A stretch of 64,000 nt of DNA. It comes from Microbispora corallina. Lineage in GTDB: Bacteria; Actinomycetota; Actinomycetes; Streptosporangiales; Streptosporangiaceae. The position numbers were made by a program, and so were the translations under genes. This document shows positions 24,787-33,285 of the stretch, one piece after another (position 1 is the stretch's first letter; each line of letters begins with the position of its first letter). The stretch lies in the NCBI RefSeq assembly GCF_016863035.1, contig NZ_BOOC01000003.1:620001-684000 (forward strand), in the 5' to 3' direction. A model generated the notes under the pieces. The model saw nothing but the letters and a program-made list of their open reading frames with translations. It made no database searches and had not been told where the DNA came from.

Positions 24787-26199
24787 GTGACGACCGTCGC
24801 ACCGCGGCCGCGCCGAGACCGCACCCATTACCTGTATCTGGCGGTGATCGTCGCGGTCCTCCTGGGGATCGCGGTCGGCCTGCTGGCCCCCGACGCCGGC
24901 GTCGCGCTCAAGCCGCTCGGCACCGCCTTCGTGGCGCTCATCAAGATGATGATCAGCCCGATCATCTTCTGCACGATCGTGCTCGGGGTCGGGTCGGTGG
25001 CCCAGGCCGCGAAGGTCGGCAAGGTGGGCGGCCTGGCCATCGGCTACTTCGTGGTCATGTCCACCGTGGCCCTGGTGGTCGGCCTGATCGTCGGCAACGT
25101 GCTGCACCCCGGCGACGGGCTCCAGCTCACCGACGAGCTGCGCAAGGCCGCCCAGGACCAGGCGGCCAAGGGCGACGCGAGCGACACCACGTCGTTCCTG
25201 CTCGGGATCGTCCCCACGACGTTCGTCTCCGCGTTCACCGAGGGGCAGGTGCTGCAGACGCTGCTGGTGGCGCTGCTCACGGGCTTCGCCCTGCAGTCGA
25301 TGGGGGAGCGGGCGGCGCCGATCCTGCGCGGGCTCGGCCACCTGCAGCGCCTCGTCTTCCGCGTCCTGGCCATCATCATGTGGGCCGCGCCCGTGGGCGC
25401 CTTCGGGGCGATGGCCGCGGTGATCGGCGCGGGCGGCTTCGACGCCCTGCGGAGCCTGGCCCTCCTCATGGTCGCCTTCTACGTGACCTGCCTGGTGTTC
25501 GTCGGCCTCGTGCTGGGACCGGTGCTGTGGCTGGTGGCCCGGATCGGCCTGCTGTCGCTGCTGCGCTATCTCGGCCGCGAGTTCCTGCTGATCCTCGGCA
25601 CGTCGTCGTCGGAGTCGGCGCTGCCCCGGCTGATCGCCAAGATGGAGCACCTGGGGGTGAGCCGGACCGTCGCCGGCATCACCGTCCCGACCGGCTACTC
25701 CTTCAACCTCGACGGGACGGCCATCTACCTGACCATGGCGACCCTGTTCGTCGCGCGGGCGACGGGCGCGCCGCTGTCGGCGGGGGAGCAGGTCTCGCTG
25801 CTCATCTTCATGATCATCGCGTCCAAGGGCGCGGCGGGCGTCACCGGCGCCGGCCTGGCGACGCTCGCGGCCGGCCTGCAGTCGCACCGCCCGGCGCTGG
25901 TGGACGGCGTCGGCCTCATCGTCGGCATCGACCGCTTCATGTCGGAGGCGCGGGCGCTCACCAACTTCGCGGGCAACGCCGTCGCCACGGTGGTCATCGG
26001 CACCTGGGTGCGGGACTTCGACCGGGAGCGCGCCGGCGAGGTGCTGGCCGGGCGGATCCCGTTCGACGAGGCGACGCTCCTGGACGAGGAGGACGGCGAG
26101 GGCGACGCGGGCGGCGACGGCGGCCCGGGTGAGGGCGACAGGGACGGCGGCGCTCCCCCGCCCGCCGACCGGCCCGCGCCCGTGCTGTCCCCCAGGTGA
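24787..26199 (+). CDS. dctA: C4-dicarboxylate/cation symporter DctA
   Basis: 470 residues from GTG 24787, preceded by GAGGAGGG at good spacing. Eight membrane helices plus two re-entrant loops of the dicarboxylate:cation symporter (DAACS) family are indicated by KMMISPIIFCTIVLG, the serine-rich hairpin GTSSSESALPRLI, and GYSFNLDGTAIYLT near the substrate site. It takes up succinate, fumarate or malate. The last 40 or so residues are a charged Asp/Glu/Gly tail that the family core does not need. It is transcribed away from its probable two-component regulator, with a CRP-like site between. Confidence 0.94.
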   Translation: MTTVAPRPRRDRTHYLYLAVIVAVLLGIAVGLLAPDAGVALKPLGTAFVALIKMMISPIIFCTIVLGVGSVAQAAKVGKVGGLAIGYFVVMSTVALVVGLIVGNVLHPGDGLQLTDELRKAAQDQAAKGDASDTTSFLLGIVPTTFVSAFTEGQVLQTLLVALLTGFALQSMGERAAPILRGLGHLQRLVFRVLAIIMWAAPVGAFGAMAAVIGAGGFDALRSLALLMVAFYVTCLVFVGLVLGPVLWLVARIGLLSLLRYLGREFLLILGTSSSESALPRLIAKMEHLGVSRTVAGITVPTGYSFNLDGTAIYLTMATLFVARATGAPLSAGEQVSLLIFMIIASKGAAGVTGAGLATLAAGLQSHRPALVDGVGLIVGIDRFMSEARALTNFAGNAVATVVIGTWVRDFDRERAGEVLAGRIPFDEATLLDEEDGEGDAGGDGGPGEGDRDGGAPPPADRPAPVLSPR

Positions 26200-26352
26200 C
26201 CGGTCGACACCGGGCGCCCGGGGTCACGCCGGCCTGAACGCGGCCGCCCCGATCTCGCCTCGGCGGCGCCGGGGTGACTCCGAGACGCGGCCGGCCCGGC
26301 TGTCGTCGGGGGACGCCGAGCGGACGCGGCGAGCCGAGTCCGGCCCGCTGAC

Positions 26353-26388
26353 CTGGAGCTCCCGTAGGGATTCCTGCGGGAGCTCCAG
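26353..26388 (+). terminator. Long hairpin downstream of dctA
   Basis: A 16-bp stem (26353-26368 with 26373-26388), with one T-G pair and the tetraloop GATT, 154 bp beyond the dctA stop and 60 bp before the acetyltransferase start. No T-tract follows. It most likely ends dctA transcription, but its distance and regularity leave room for a regulatory role. Confidence 0.6.
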
Positions 26389-26448
26389 AATGCCCGGGCT
26401 GGAGTGCCGATTGGACGTATATGCCGCTGTAATCCTAGAGTCCCTTTC

Positions 26449-26883
26449 ATGACGTCTGACGATCTCCAGCTCAGGAGGGCCGAGAAGTCCGACGCGGACG
26501 AGATCTTCGCGCTCGCCCGCGAGTTCGCGGTCACCTTCCGGCCCGAGCGGCCTCCGTTCGACGCGGCGCTGCCGCACCTGCTGGAGAACGAGGACGCCTT
26601 CCTGATGGTGGCCACCGTCGACGGGACGGTCCGGGGCTACCTGCTCGGCTTCACCCACCTGACGCTGTTCGCGAACGGCCGGGTGGCCTGGGTCGAGGAG
26701 GCGATGATCGAGAACGCCTACCGCCGGCACGGTCTCGGCCGGCGCCTCCTGGAGGAGTTCGAGACCTGGGCCCGCTCGCGCGACGCGGGCTACGTCGCGC
26801 TGGCCACGCGGCGGGCCGCCGAGTTCTACGGCGCCCTCGGGTACGAGGTGTCGGCCACCTACTACCGCAAGATGCTGCGGTAG
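26449..26883 (+). CDS. GNAT-family N-acetyltransferase
   Basis: 144 residues. The fold is complete: an N-terminal LRRAEKSDADEI strand-helix, VATVDGTVRGYLLGFTH in the middle, the acetyl-CoA pyrophosphate loop in RRHGLGRRLLEEF (Q/RxxGxG/A type), and YGALGYEVSATYYRK at the end. The acceptor is unknown; it could be a small molecule or a protein N-terminus. TTGGAC and TAGAGT lie upstream with a longish 19-bp spacer, and the ATG is 8 nt after TAGAGT, so the message may be leaderless. It converges on the next gene with 10 bp between stops. Confidence 0.88.
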   Translation: MTSDDLQLRRAEKSDADEIFALAREFAVTFRPERPPFDAALPHLLENEDAFLMVATVDGTVRGYLLGFTHLTLFANGRVAWVEEAMIENAYRRHGLGRRLLEEFETWARSRDAGYVALATRRAAEFYGALGYEVSATYYRKMLR

Positions 26884-26893
26884 CCGCGCCGGC

Positions 26894-28768
26894 TCAGGCC
26901 GAGGTGAGCTGGGCGTCCAGCCGGTACCCGTCCACCGTCACGTAGACGGAGTCGCCCGGCCGGGCGTTGAGCCGCATGAGGACCGGCTGGAGCGAGTCGA
27001 AGACCGGCTGCCGGTCCCGCCAGACGAGCACGACCGCGTTGTCGCCCGGCCCGGTGACCGACAGCAGCGTTCCGGGCCGCATGCCGAGCTGGGCGGCGTA
27101 CCCCTCGGGCACGGCCACGGGCTCGCCGCGCAGGTGCCCGCTCGTGACGTCGATCCGCTGCCAGCGGCGCGGGTCGGAGGCGGGGCTGGACGACGGCCGC
27201 GGGTTGGGCACGAGGTGGGGCCGGGGCACCCCGCCGGTGAGCGCGTTCAGCGCCGCCAGCGCGGTTGCCGCGTCGGGGCCGTTGTTGGCCTGCGAGGGGA
27301 TCGGGACGCCGCCCCGGTGGTTGGTGTGGCCGTTGACCCCCGGCGTACGGCGGGGGAGCGGCGAGGGGGCCGCGCCGGGCGCGCCGTCGGCGGACTGGCC
27401 CTGCCGGCGGGGGAGCGCGCCGTTCACGTGCGGGGCCGAGGAGGTCGTGTCGGGCATGGACCCGAGCCATGCCTTGGCCGAGTGCGCCCGGATGCCGAGC
27501 TGGCCGAGCAGCTCGACCACGTCGGCGTCGGCCGCCTTGGTGGCCAGCAGCTGCCGGGTCTTCTCCCGCAGCCCGGCCAGGTCGCCGACGACGAGCCAGC
27601 CGTCCTGCAGACGCCGGTCCGGCATGAGCGTGACGAGCACCCGCCACAGCGCGGTGCCGAGGGCGGGCACCTCGATCGGGTGGGAGGGGTCGGCGGCGAT
27701 GAGCTGCTCCTGGGTGGCGGCGGCGCCGAGCCACTCCGTCAGCCCGAACAGGTGCCCGGTGAGGGGGGCCGAGTCGGGGGAGCGCAGCCACAGCAGCACC
27801 CGCTCCTCGGCGGCCCGCTGGGCGTGGGACAGCGTCTCGCGGTCGACGTTCAGGTTGTGGGCGAGCGTCCGCAGGCTCACGGGCTCGGCGGCGAACAGGC
27901 GCTCGCGGGCCACGGCCCTGGCGAGCGGGTCCCAGCCCCGGAACAGCCCCTCCACGACCGCCACCATCGGGTGCTCGGTCGCCGAGGGCATGGGGGGAAC
28001 GGCGGGAGCGGGGGGCGCCGCCGGCGCGACGGGGACGGCGGGCCGTTCGGCGGTCGTCGTCTGCTCGGCGGCGGGCGCGCCCGGCTGCCCCGGAACCGGG
28101 TACGGCTGCGCGGGCCCGCCGGGCGCGGGCTGCGGCGACCGGCCGTCGGGGCCCTGAACCGGGCTCTGAACGGGGCTCTGAACGGGGCTCTGAACCGGGG
28201 CCGCCATCGGCGTCTGAGCCGGCATCGGCGCCTGAGCCGGGGCCTGCATCGGGTTCTGCTGCGCCGGAGGCTGCTGAGCCGGGGGTGCGGCGGCGGGCGG
28301 CGCGGCCGGGGCGGCGTACGCCGGGGAGGACGCCCCATCAGTGGCGACCAGGTAGTCGAAGACCTCCCGGAAGACGGTGGTCAGCAGGGCCTCCGGCGAG
28401 GCCGGGGCGGAGGGGGACTGCAGGTCGCACGGCGTGAGGCGGCGTAGCCGGTACCATCCGCCGAGCTGGGTGACCAGCGAGCGGACCGGCTCGGGCCATC
28501 CCGGCAGGGCCGGGTCGAGCGTGTGGACCTGGAGGGCGGGGAGCAGGTCGGTGAGGGGCAGGTGGTCCCAGCGGCCCGTGGCGAGCCGGGCCAGCCGCTC
28601 GCAGAGCCAGTCCACGCCGGTCGCCTCCACGGCCCGCCGGAGGGTGACCGACGCCCACCAGCCGCCGGGCAGGCGCGGATCGGCCAGCAACTCGGCCACC
28701 TGCTGAGGACGGCTCCAGCGCAGGGCCGGTACGAGGTCGCTCAGGCAGATCGTTGACTCGGCGTCCAT
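26894..28768 (-). CDS. Large proline-rich putative DNA-binding regulator, unknown function
   Basis: 624 residues from ATG 28768; the ATG at 28801 would add 11. Three parts can be seen. The N-terminal region of about 130 residues is Trp/Leu-rich (SDLVPALRWSRPQQVAELL), resembling compact helical regulatory domains. A low-complexity linker of about 140 residues is rich in Pro, Ala and Gln and holds three or four copies of PVQS. A helical region (PVSLRTLAHNLNVDRETLSHAQRAAEERV) resembles sigma-factor region 3/4 or an HTH. A C-terminal beta-rich domain (PGTLLSVTGPGDNAVVLVWRD) closes it. It is cytoplasmic. It follows psuG-psuK in the same direction but has its own promoter candidate. A regulatory role is inference. 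Confidence 0.6.
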   Translation of the reverse strand: MDAESTICLSDLVPALRWSRPQQVAELLADPRLPGGWWASVTLRRAVEATGVDWLCERLARLATGRWDHLPLTDLLPALQVHTLDPALPGWPEPVRSLVTQLGGWYRLRRLTPCDLQSPSAPASPEALLTTVFREVFDYLVATDGASSPAYAAPAAPPAAAPPAQQPPAQQNPMQAPAQAPMPAQTPMAAPVQSPVQSPVQSPVQGPDGRSPQPAPGGPAQPYPVPGQPGAPAAEQTTTAERPAVPVAPAAPPAPAVPPMPSATEHPMVAVVEGLFRGWDPLARAVARERLFAAEPVSLRTLAHNLNVDRETLSHAQRAAEERVLLWLRSPDSAPLTGHLFGLTEWLGAAATQEQLIAADPSHPIEVPALGTALWRVLVTLMPDRRLQDGWLVVGDLAGLREKTRQLLATKAADADVVELLGQLGIRAHSAKAWLGSMPDTTSSAPHVNGALPRRQGQSADGAPGAAPSPLPRRTPGVNGHTNHRGGVPIPSQANNGPDAATALAALNALTGGVPRPHLVPNPRPSSSPASDPRRWQRIDVTSGHLRGEPVAVPEGYAAQLGMRPGTLLSVTGPGDNAVVLVWRDRQPVFDSLQPVLMRLNARPGDSVYVTVDGYRLDAQLTSA

Positions 28769-28805
28769 CGGCTTGACCGCACCCTCCCGAGAGTGACGCA
28801 TGTTG

Positions 28806-29747
28806 CTAATGGTGCAGCTTACGCGGCAAACCAGCAATTGGTGTCAATAGGGTAAAGTTCCCAAATTTCGGCCGGCCGCCCACCTGCGCGACCGCCGCCG
28901 CCCCCGCCGAGCACCCCCTTCGCAGCGCCTCCTCGTCGGGAACCCCGGCCAGCAGGCCGGTCAGGAATCCGGCGGCGAAGGCGTCCCCGGCTCCCGTCGA
29001 GTCCGTCACGACGGTAGCGGGCGGGGCCGCCCTGGCGACTATACGGCCCTCCCGGGACAGCAGCGCCCCCTCGGCGCCGATCTTGACGGCCGCGACGCCG
29101 TACCGGGCGCCGAGGATCTCGGCCGCGGCCTCGGGGCTCCCGGGCTCGCCCGTCAGCAGCAGGGCCTCCTCCCGGTTGGGGATCACGATTCCGGCGGCGG
29201 CCGTCTCCCGCAGGAAGCGCTCGGGGCCGAAATCGCGCAGGAACCCGGACGACGCCGGGTCGACGCTCACGGTCGCCCCCCGCTCCCTGGCCTCGTGCAT
29301 CGCGAGCCGGGCCAGCTCCAGTCCCGGCTCGGCGAACAGCGTGTAGCCCGAGACGTGGAGGTGGCCGACCCCGTCGAGGAGGGAGGGCGACCAGTCGCCG
29401 ACGCCGATGTGGCCGCCCGCGCCCCGGTTCGTGAGCATGGACCGCTCGCCGGTCGCGTCCACCATGGCGATGACGATGGCCGTGGGACGGCCGGGGTCGA
29501 CCGCCACGTGGGGCCGCACCCCGGCGCCGGCCAGCTCCGCGATGTGCCACTCGCCGGTGTCGTACCCGGCCCGCCCCAGGAACCGGGTGTCGGCGCCGAG
29601 GTGGGCGGCCCACGACGCGGTGTTCGCCCCGGAGCCGCCCGGGCGCAGCGCGATGTCGGCAGGGGTGTCGGTCCCGGCGGCCAGCGGCCCGTGCAGGGCC
29701 ACCACGTCGGTGACGACGTCGCCGATCACCAGCAGGCCGGTGGGCAC
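28806..29747 (-). CDS. psuK: PfkB-family sugar kinase, probable pseudouridine kinase
   Basis: 313 residues from GTG 29747. The ribokinase/PfkB signatures are present: GGSGANTASWAAHLGA near the N-terminus and the catalytic DSTGAGDAFAAGF near the C-terminus. PfkB kinases vary in substrate; here psuG lies 2 bp upstream, and this pair is the known pseudouridine pathway (kinase, then glycosidase). It should make pseudouridine 5'-phosphate from pseudouridine. The last 20 residues or so are coded by unusually AT-rich sequence that also looks like a promoter for the next gene. Confidence 0.85.
   Translation of the reverse strand: MPTGLLVIGDVVTDVVALHGPLAAGTDTPADIALRPGGSGANTASWAAHLGADTRFLGRAGYDTGEWHIAELAGAGVRPHVAVDPGRPTAIVIAMVDATGERSMLTNRGAGGHIGVGDWSPSLLDGVGHLHVSGYTLFAEPGLELARLAMHEARERGATVSVDPASSGFLRDFGPERFLRETAAAGIVIPNREEALLLTGEPGSPEAAAEILGARYGVAAVKIGAEGALLSREGRIVARAAPPATVVTDSTGAGDAFAAGFLTGLLAGVPDEEALRRGCSAGAAAVAQVGGRPKFGNFTLLTPIAGLPRKLHH
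28816..28847 (-). promoter_or_regulatory. Promoter candidate inside the psuK 3' end
   Basis: On the minus strand TTGACA (28842-28847) is followed after 20 bp by TAAGCT (28816-28821); a CGTAAG at 18 bp is a weaker alternative -10. The surrounding 70 bp are conspicuously AT-rich for this genome. It would drive the proline-rich regulator gene independently of psuG-psuK. Confidence 0.45.
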
Positions 29748-29749
29748 GC

Positions 29750-30655
29750 CTAGTGCTCCCGGACCCAGGCCGCCGCGATGGCGCCGGCGAGCCGGGTGTT
29801 GCCCCGTACGGCGGCCAGATTCGCCTCCAGCGAGGCGCCGCCGGTCGCGTTCACCAGATACTCCAGCAGGAACGGCGTGATGGCCTGACCGGCGACGCCC
29901 CGCTCCTCGGCGACCCGCAGGCCCTCGGCGAGCACGCGGTCGTGCAGCTCCGGGTCGAGCTGCTCGCCGACCGGCACGGGGTTGGCCACGATCAGCGCGG
30001 TGTCGAGCCCGCCGAGGGCGTCCTGGGCCCGCATGACGCCCGCCGCCTCCTCGGGGCTCTCGATCCGCCAGTCGACCGGCTCGCCCGAGCTGTGGAGGTA
30101 GAAGCCGGGGAACTCGTCGGTCCGGTAGCCCACGACCGTGATCTGACGGGTCTCCAGCCGCTGGAGCGTGGCCGGCACGTCGAGGATCGACTTCACGCCC
30201 GCGCAGACGACGGTGATCCTCGTACGGCTCAGGGTGTCGATGTCGGCCGACTCGTCCTGCACGGCGGTGTAGCCCCGGTGGACGCCGCCGAGCCCTCCGG
30301 TGGCGAAGACCCGCACGCCGGCCCGGGCGGCCAGGAAGGAGGTCCCCGAGACCGTCGTGGCGCCGCTCAGCCGCAGCGCGGCGGCCGGCGCGAGATCCCG
30401 GAAGCCCAGCTTGCGCAGCCCCGGCTCGGTGGCGATCCGCTCCAGGCCGTCCTTGCCGAGGCCCACCCGCGGCACGCCGTCGAGGACGGCCACTGTGGCC
30501 GGGACGGCCCCCGCCTCCCGGACGATCTCCTCCAGCTCCAGGGCCACCTGGAGGTTGCGGGGCTGCGGCAGCCCGTGGGAGATGATGGTGGACTCCAGGG
30601 CGACGACCGGCCGGCCCGCGGCCAGCGCCTCGGCGACCTCATCGGATACGCGCAT
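29750..30655 (-). CDS. psuG: Pseudouridine-5'-phosphate glycosidase
   Basis: 301 residues from ATG 30655, preceded by AGGAGAG. The family landmarks are clear: ALESTIISHGLPQPRNL at the N-terminus, GGLGGVHRG, DTLSRTRITVVCAGVKSILD and the C-terminal NPVPV and FLLEYLVNATGG segments. It splits pseudouridine 5'-phosphate into uracil and ribose 5-phosphate, breaking the C-C glycosidic bond. The first gene of a psuG-psuK operon used to recycle modified nucleoside from RNA turnover. It diverges from the oxidoreductase gene with 224 bp between, where CAATAT (minus strand) near 30697 is a weak -10 candidate. Confidence 0.94.
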   Translation of the reverse strand: MRVSDEVAEALAAGRPVVALESTIISHGLPQPRNLQVALELEEIVREAGAVPATVAVLDGVPRVGLGKDGLERIATEPGLRKLGFRDLAPAAALRLSGATTVSGTSFLAARAGVRVFATGGLGGVHRGYTAVQDESADIDTLSRTRITVVCAGVKSILDVPATLQRLETRQITVVGYRTDEFPGFYLHSSGEPVDWRIESPEEAAGVMRAQDALGGLDTALIVANPVPVGEQLDPELHDRVLAEGLRVAEERGVAGQAITPFLLEYLVNATGGASLEANLAAVRGNTRLAGAIAAAWVREH

Positions 30656-30879
30656 GTCTCTCCTGTTCGAGGGTTGGCGGAAGATGTCCGCTTCGGGATA
30701 TTGTGCCGGGCATGGTGCCATTTGAGGTGCTTGAGGGTCCCCGGCCGGACCCCCACTGGCCGACCGGTCTCTGACGTCCCCCGCGCGACCCCCGCCCACC
30801 CCACCCCCGCGCCCGGCGAGCCGCCTCACGCCCGCCGCGCCCTCCGGAACCCGCGCCCGTCAACCGGGGAGACCCCGCC

Positions 30880-32421
30880 ATGCCTCGATCGCACTACGAC
30901 GCCGTCATCGCCGGAGCCGGGCACAACGGCCTGGTCGCCGCCGCGTACCTCGCGCGGGCCGGGCGGCGCGTGCTCGTCCTCGAACGCCTCGGCCACGTCG
31001 GCGGCCTCGCCGTCTCCGCCCAGGCCTTCCCCGGCGTGGACGCCCGGCTGTCGCGCTACTCCTACCTGGTCAGCCTGCTGCCGACGAAGATCGTCAAGGA
31101 GCTCGGGCTCGGCCTGGACCTGCGCCGCCGGAGGTTCTCGTCGTACACGCCGGTCGGCGGCACCGGCCTGCTGGTCGACACGGCGGACGAGGGACGCACC
31201 GCGGCCTCCTTCGAGGCCGTGACCGGCGGCCGCGCCGACCTGGACGCCTGGACGCGGTTCTACGGCATGGTGGGCGAGGTGGCCCGCCGGGTCGCGCCGA
31301 CCCTGCTCGAACCCCTGCGCGACCGTACGGCCCTGCGCGCGGTCGTGGGGGACGACGAGGCCTGGCGCGACCTGTTCGAGCGGCCGGTGGGCGAGACGGT
31401 GGCCGGGCGCTTCGCCGACGACACCGTCCGCGGGGTGGTGCTCACCGACGCGCTGATCGGCACGTTCGCCGACCCGTCGGCGGACCTGCTGGCCAACCGG
31501 TGCTTCCTCTACCACGTGGTCGGCGACGGCACGGGCGACTGGAACGTCCCCGTCGGCGGCATGGGCGCGGTCACCGCGGAGCTCGCCGAGGCCGCCCGCC
31601 GCGGCGGCGCCGAGATCCGCACCGACGCCGAGGTCCTCGGGATCGACCCCGGCACGGGGGAGGTGGCCTTCCGGGACGACGGCGGCGCCGAGCACACGGT
31701 GACCGCGGGCCGGATCTTGGCCAACGTGCCGCCCGCCGTCCTCGCCCGCCTGCTCGGCGAGGAGCCGGAGATCCCCGAGGGCGCCCAGCTGAAGATCAAC
31801 ATGGTGCTGTCCCGGCTGCCGCGCCTGAAGGACCTCGAGGTCGACCCGGCCGAGGCGTTCAGCGGGACGTTCCACATCAACGAGGGCCGCGACCAGCTCG
31901 CGGCTGCGTACGCGCAGGCCGCGGCCGGGCGGATCCCGGACCTGCCGCCGGCCGAGGTGTACTGCCACTCGCTCACCGACCCCTCGATCCTCGGGCCGTC
32001 GCTGCGCGAGGCGGGCGCCCACACGATGACGCTGTTCGGGCTGCACATGCCGGCCCGGCTCTTCCGCGACCCGCGGACCGGCGCGGAGGCCGCACGGGAG
32101 GCCGTGCGCCGCACGCTCGCGTCGGTCGACGCCGTGCTGGCCGAGCCGATCGAGGACTGCCTGCTGCGCGCCCCCTCCGGTGAGCCGTGCCTGGAGGCGA
32201 AGACGCCCGTCGACCTGGAGAGGGAGGCCGGGCTGCCCGGCGGCCACATCTTCCACCGCGACCTGTCCTGGCCGTACGCCGAGCCGGGCGACCACGGGCC
32301 CTGGGGCGTGGAGACGCCGTACGAGCGGCTCCTGCTGTGCGGCGCGGGGGCCAGGCGCGGCGGCGGCGTCAGCGGCATCCCCGGGCACAACGCGGCCATG
32401 GCGGTGCTGAACCCGTCCTGA
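30880..32421 (+). CDS. Phytoene-dehydrogenase-like FAD oxidoreductase (CrtI/BSU type)
   Basis: 513 residues. The Rossmann dinucleotide motif GAGHNGLVAAAYLARAGR is at the N-terminus, and a second FAD contact is at the C-terminus (LLCGAGARRGGGVSGIPGHN). The HVGGLAVS segment and general plan match the actinobacterial branch of CrtI-like flavoproteins, which are not linked to carotenoid synthesis genes here. No phytoene synthase or other isoprenoid enzyme is near, so the substrate is unknown. It should be a cytoplasmic or peripheral flavoenzyme. Confidence 0.82.
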   Translation: MPRSHYDAVIAGAGHNGLVAAAYLARAGRRVLVLERLGHVGGLAVSAQAFPGVDARLSRYSYLVSLLPTKIVKELGLGLDLRRRRFSSYTPVGGTGLLVDTADEGRTAASFEAVTGGRADLDAWTRFYGMVGEVARRVAPTLLEPLRDRTALRAVVGDDEAWRDLFERPVGETVAGRFADDTVRGVVLTDALIGTFADPSADLLANRCFLYHVVGDGTGDWNVPVGGMGAVTAELAEAARRGGAEIRTDAEVLGIDPGTGEVAFRDDGGAEHTVTAGRILANVPPAVLARLLGEEPEIPEGAQLKINMVLSRLPRLKDLEVDPAEAFSGTFHINEGRDQLAAAYAQAAAGRIPDLPPAEVYCHSLTDPSILGPSLREAGAHTMTLFGLHMPARLFRDPRTGAEAAREAVRRTLASVDAVLAEPIEDCLLRAPSGEPCLEAKTPVDLEREAGLPGGHIFHRDLSWPYAEPGDHGPWGVETPYERLLLCGAGARRGGGVSGIPGHNAAMAVLNPS

Positions 32422-32468
32422 CCGGGCGCCTCACGCCGTCCGAATACGGTTCACGCTGGGCTGACCGC

Positions 32469-32493
32469 GTTCGGGTCGCGACCGGACGGGTAC
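32469..32493 (+). promoter_or_regulatory. Stress-sigma (SigB/SigF type) promoter candidate
   Basis: GTTC (32469-32472), a 15-bp spacer and GGGTAC (32488-32493). The streptomycete stress-sigma consensus is GTTT-N14-16-GGGTAY, so only one base differs. It lies 37 bp before the ferritin-like gene. Confidence 0.5.
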
Positions 32494-32529
32494 GGGAATG
32501 GCCTCCCGTGAACGAAAGGATGATCACGC

Positions 32530-32946
32530 ATGGACAGCGAGGCCTTCATCGCGCTCCTCAACGAGGACCTGGAAAGCGAGTACCGCTCGATCGTCCAGTA
32601 CGTCCAGCACGCGGCGACGATCAAGGGCGCCGAGTACCTGTCCATCATCGAGGAGCTCAAGCAGCACCTCGGCCAGGAGCTGAACCACGCGAGCACGCTG
32701 GCGGAGCAGATCGACTTCCTCGGCGGCGTGCCCAGCGTGCGGGTGCCCGAGGTGCCGGTGGCCACCGAGGGGGCCGCGGCCCTCGCGCTCGACCTGGAGC
32801 TGGAGCAGGAGCAGCTTCGGCGCTACCGGGAGCGGGTGGAGCAGGCGGAGGCGCTGGGCCTGCACGACGTGGCCGAAGCGCTGCGCCCGCTCCTGCAGCA
32901 GACCCAGGACCACGTCATGGACCTGCAGACCGCGCTCGGGAAGTAG
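32530..32946 (+). CDS. Ferritin-like four-helix protein
   Basis: 138 residues, all helical. The first helix has NEDLESEYRSIVQYVQHA and the second EELKQHLGQELNHASTLAEQI, giving the E-x6-Y and E-x2-H pattern of ferritin-like di-iron sites. A third helix (ALDLELEQEQLRRYRERVEQAE) and a fourth (QQTQDHVMDL) complete the bundle. It is shorter than bacterioferritin (about 158 residues) and has no haem Met. It may store iron or act as a di-iron oxidase. AAAGGA precedes the ATG, and the upstream promoter resembles a general-stress one. Confidence 0.82.
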   Translation: MDSEAFIALLNEDLESEYRSIVQYVQHAATIKGAEYLSIIEELKQHLGQELNHASTLAEQIDFLGGVPSVRVPEVPVATEGAAALALDLELEQEQLRRYRERVEQAEALGLHDVAEALRPLLQQTQDHVMDLQTALGK

Positions 32947-32959
32947 GCGGCGAGGGGAG

Positions 32960-33217
32960 TCAGGCGGGGAGGGCGGCCATGAGGTACGCCAGCCGGGCGG
33001 CGGCGTCCTGGACGCTCTCCACCGTCCCCAGCCGGTAGCCCCACGAGGTGACGAACGCGCCCTCGTCCGAACAGGTCACCGTCTCCGACAGGGTGTCGCT
33101 GAAGCGGTTGCGGACCTGCACCCGAGGGGGCGCCCCGCCGACGACCCGGACGGACAGATCGATGTGCCCGCGGACGGCGGAGGCGAACTCCTGGATTCCG
33201 GCAACCGTGTCGACCAA
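32960..33217 (-). CDS. Small hypothetical protein (85 residues)
   Basis: GGGAGG stands 8 bases before a TTG at 33217, which is the likely start; a GTG at 33226 in the same frame has the ribosome site touching it. The product is one alpha-beta domain without Cys, with motifs ASAVRGHIDLSVRVV, PRVQVRNRF, FVTSWGYRLG and AARLAYLMAALP. The same kind of short protein is found with XRE regulators in actinomycetes. It converges on the ferritin-like gene with 13 bp between, and follows the XRE gene by 68 bp. No function is recognised. Confidence 0.65.
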   Translation of the reverse strand: MVDTVAGIQEFASAVRGHIDLSVRVVGGAPPRVQVRNRFSDTLSETVTCSDEGAFVTSWGYRLGTVESVQDAAARLAYLMAALPA

Positions 33218-33285
33218 CGCCGTCACCTCCCGTAGGAGAGACAGAATTGCACGCGGCCGGCGTGATCTTCAAGCAATTGCCGGGA

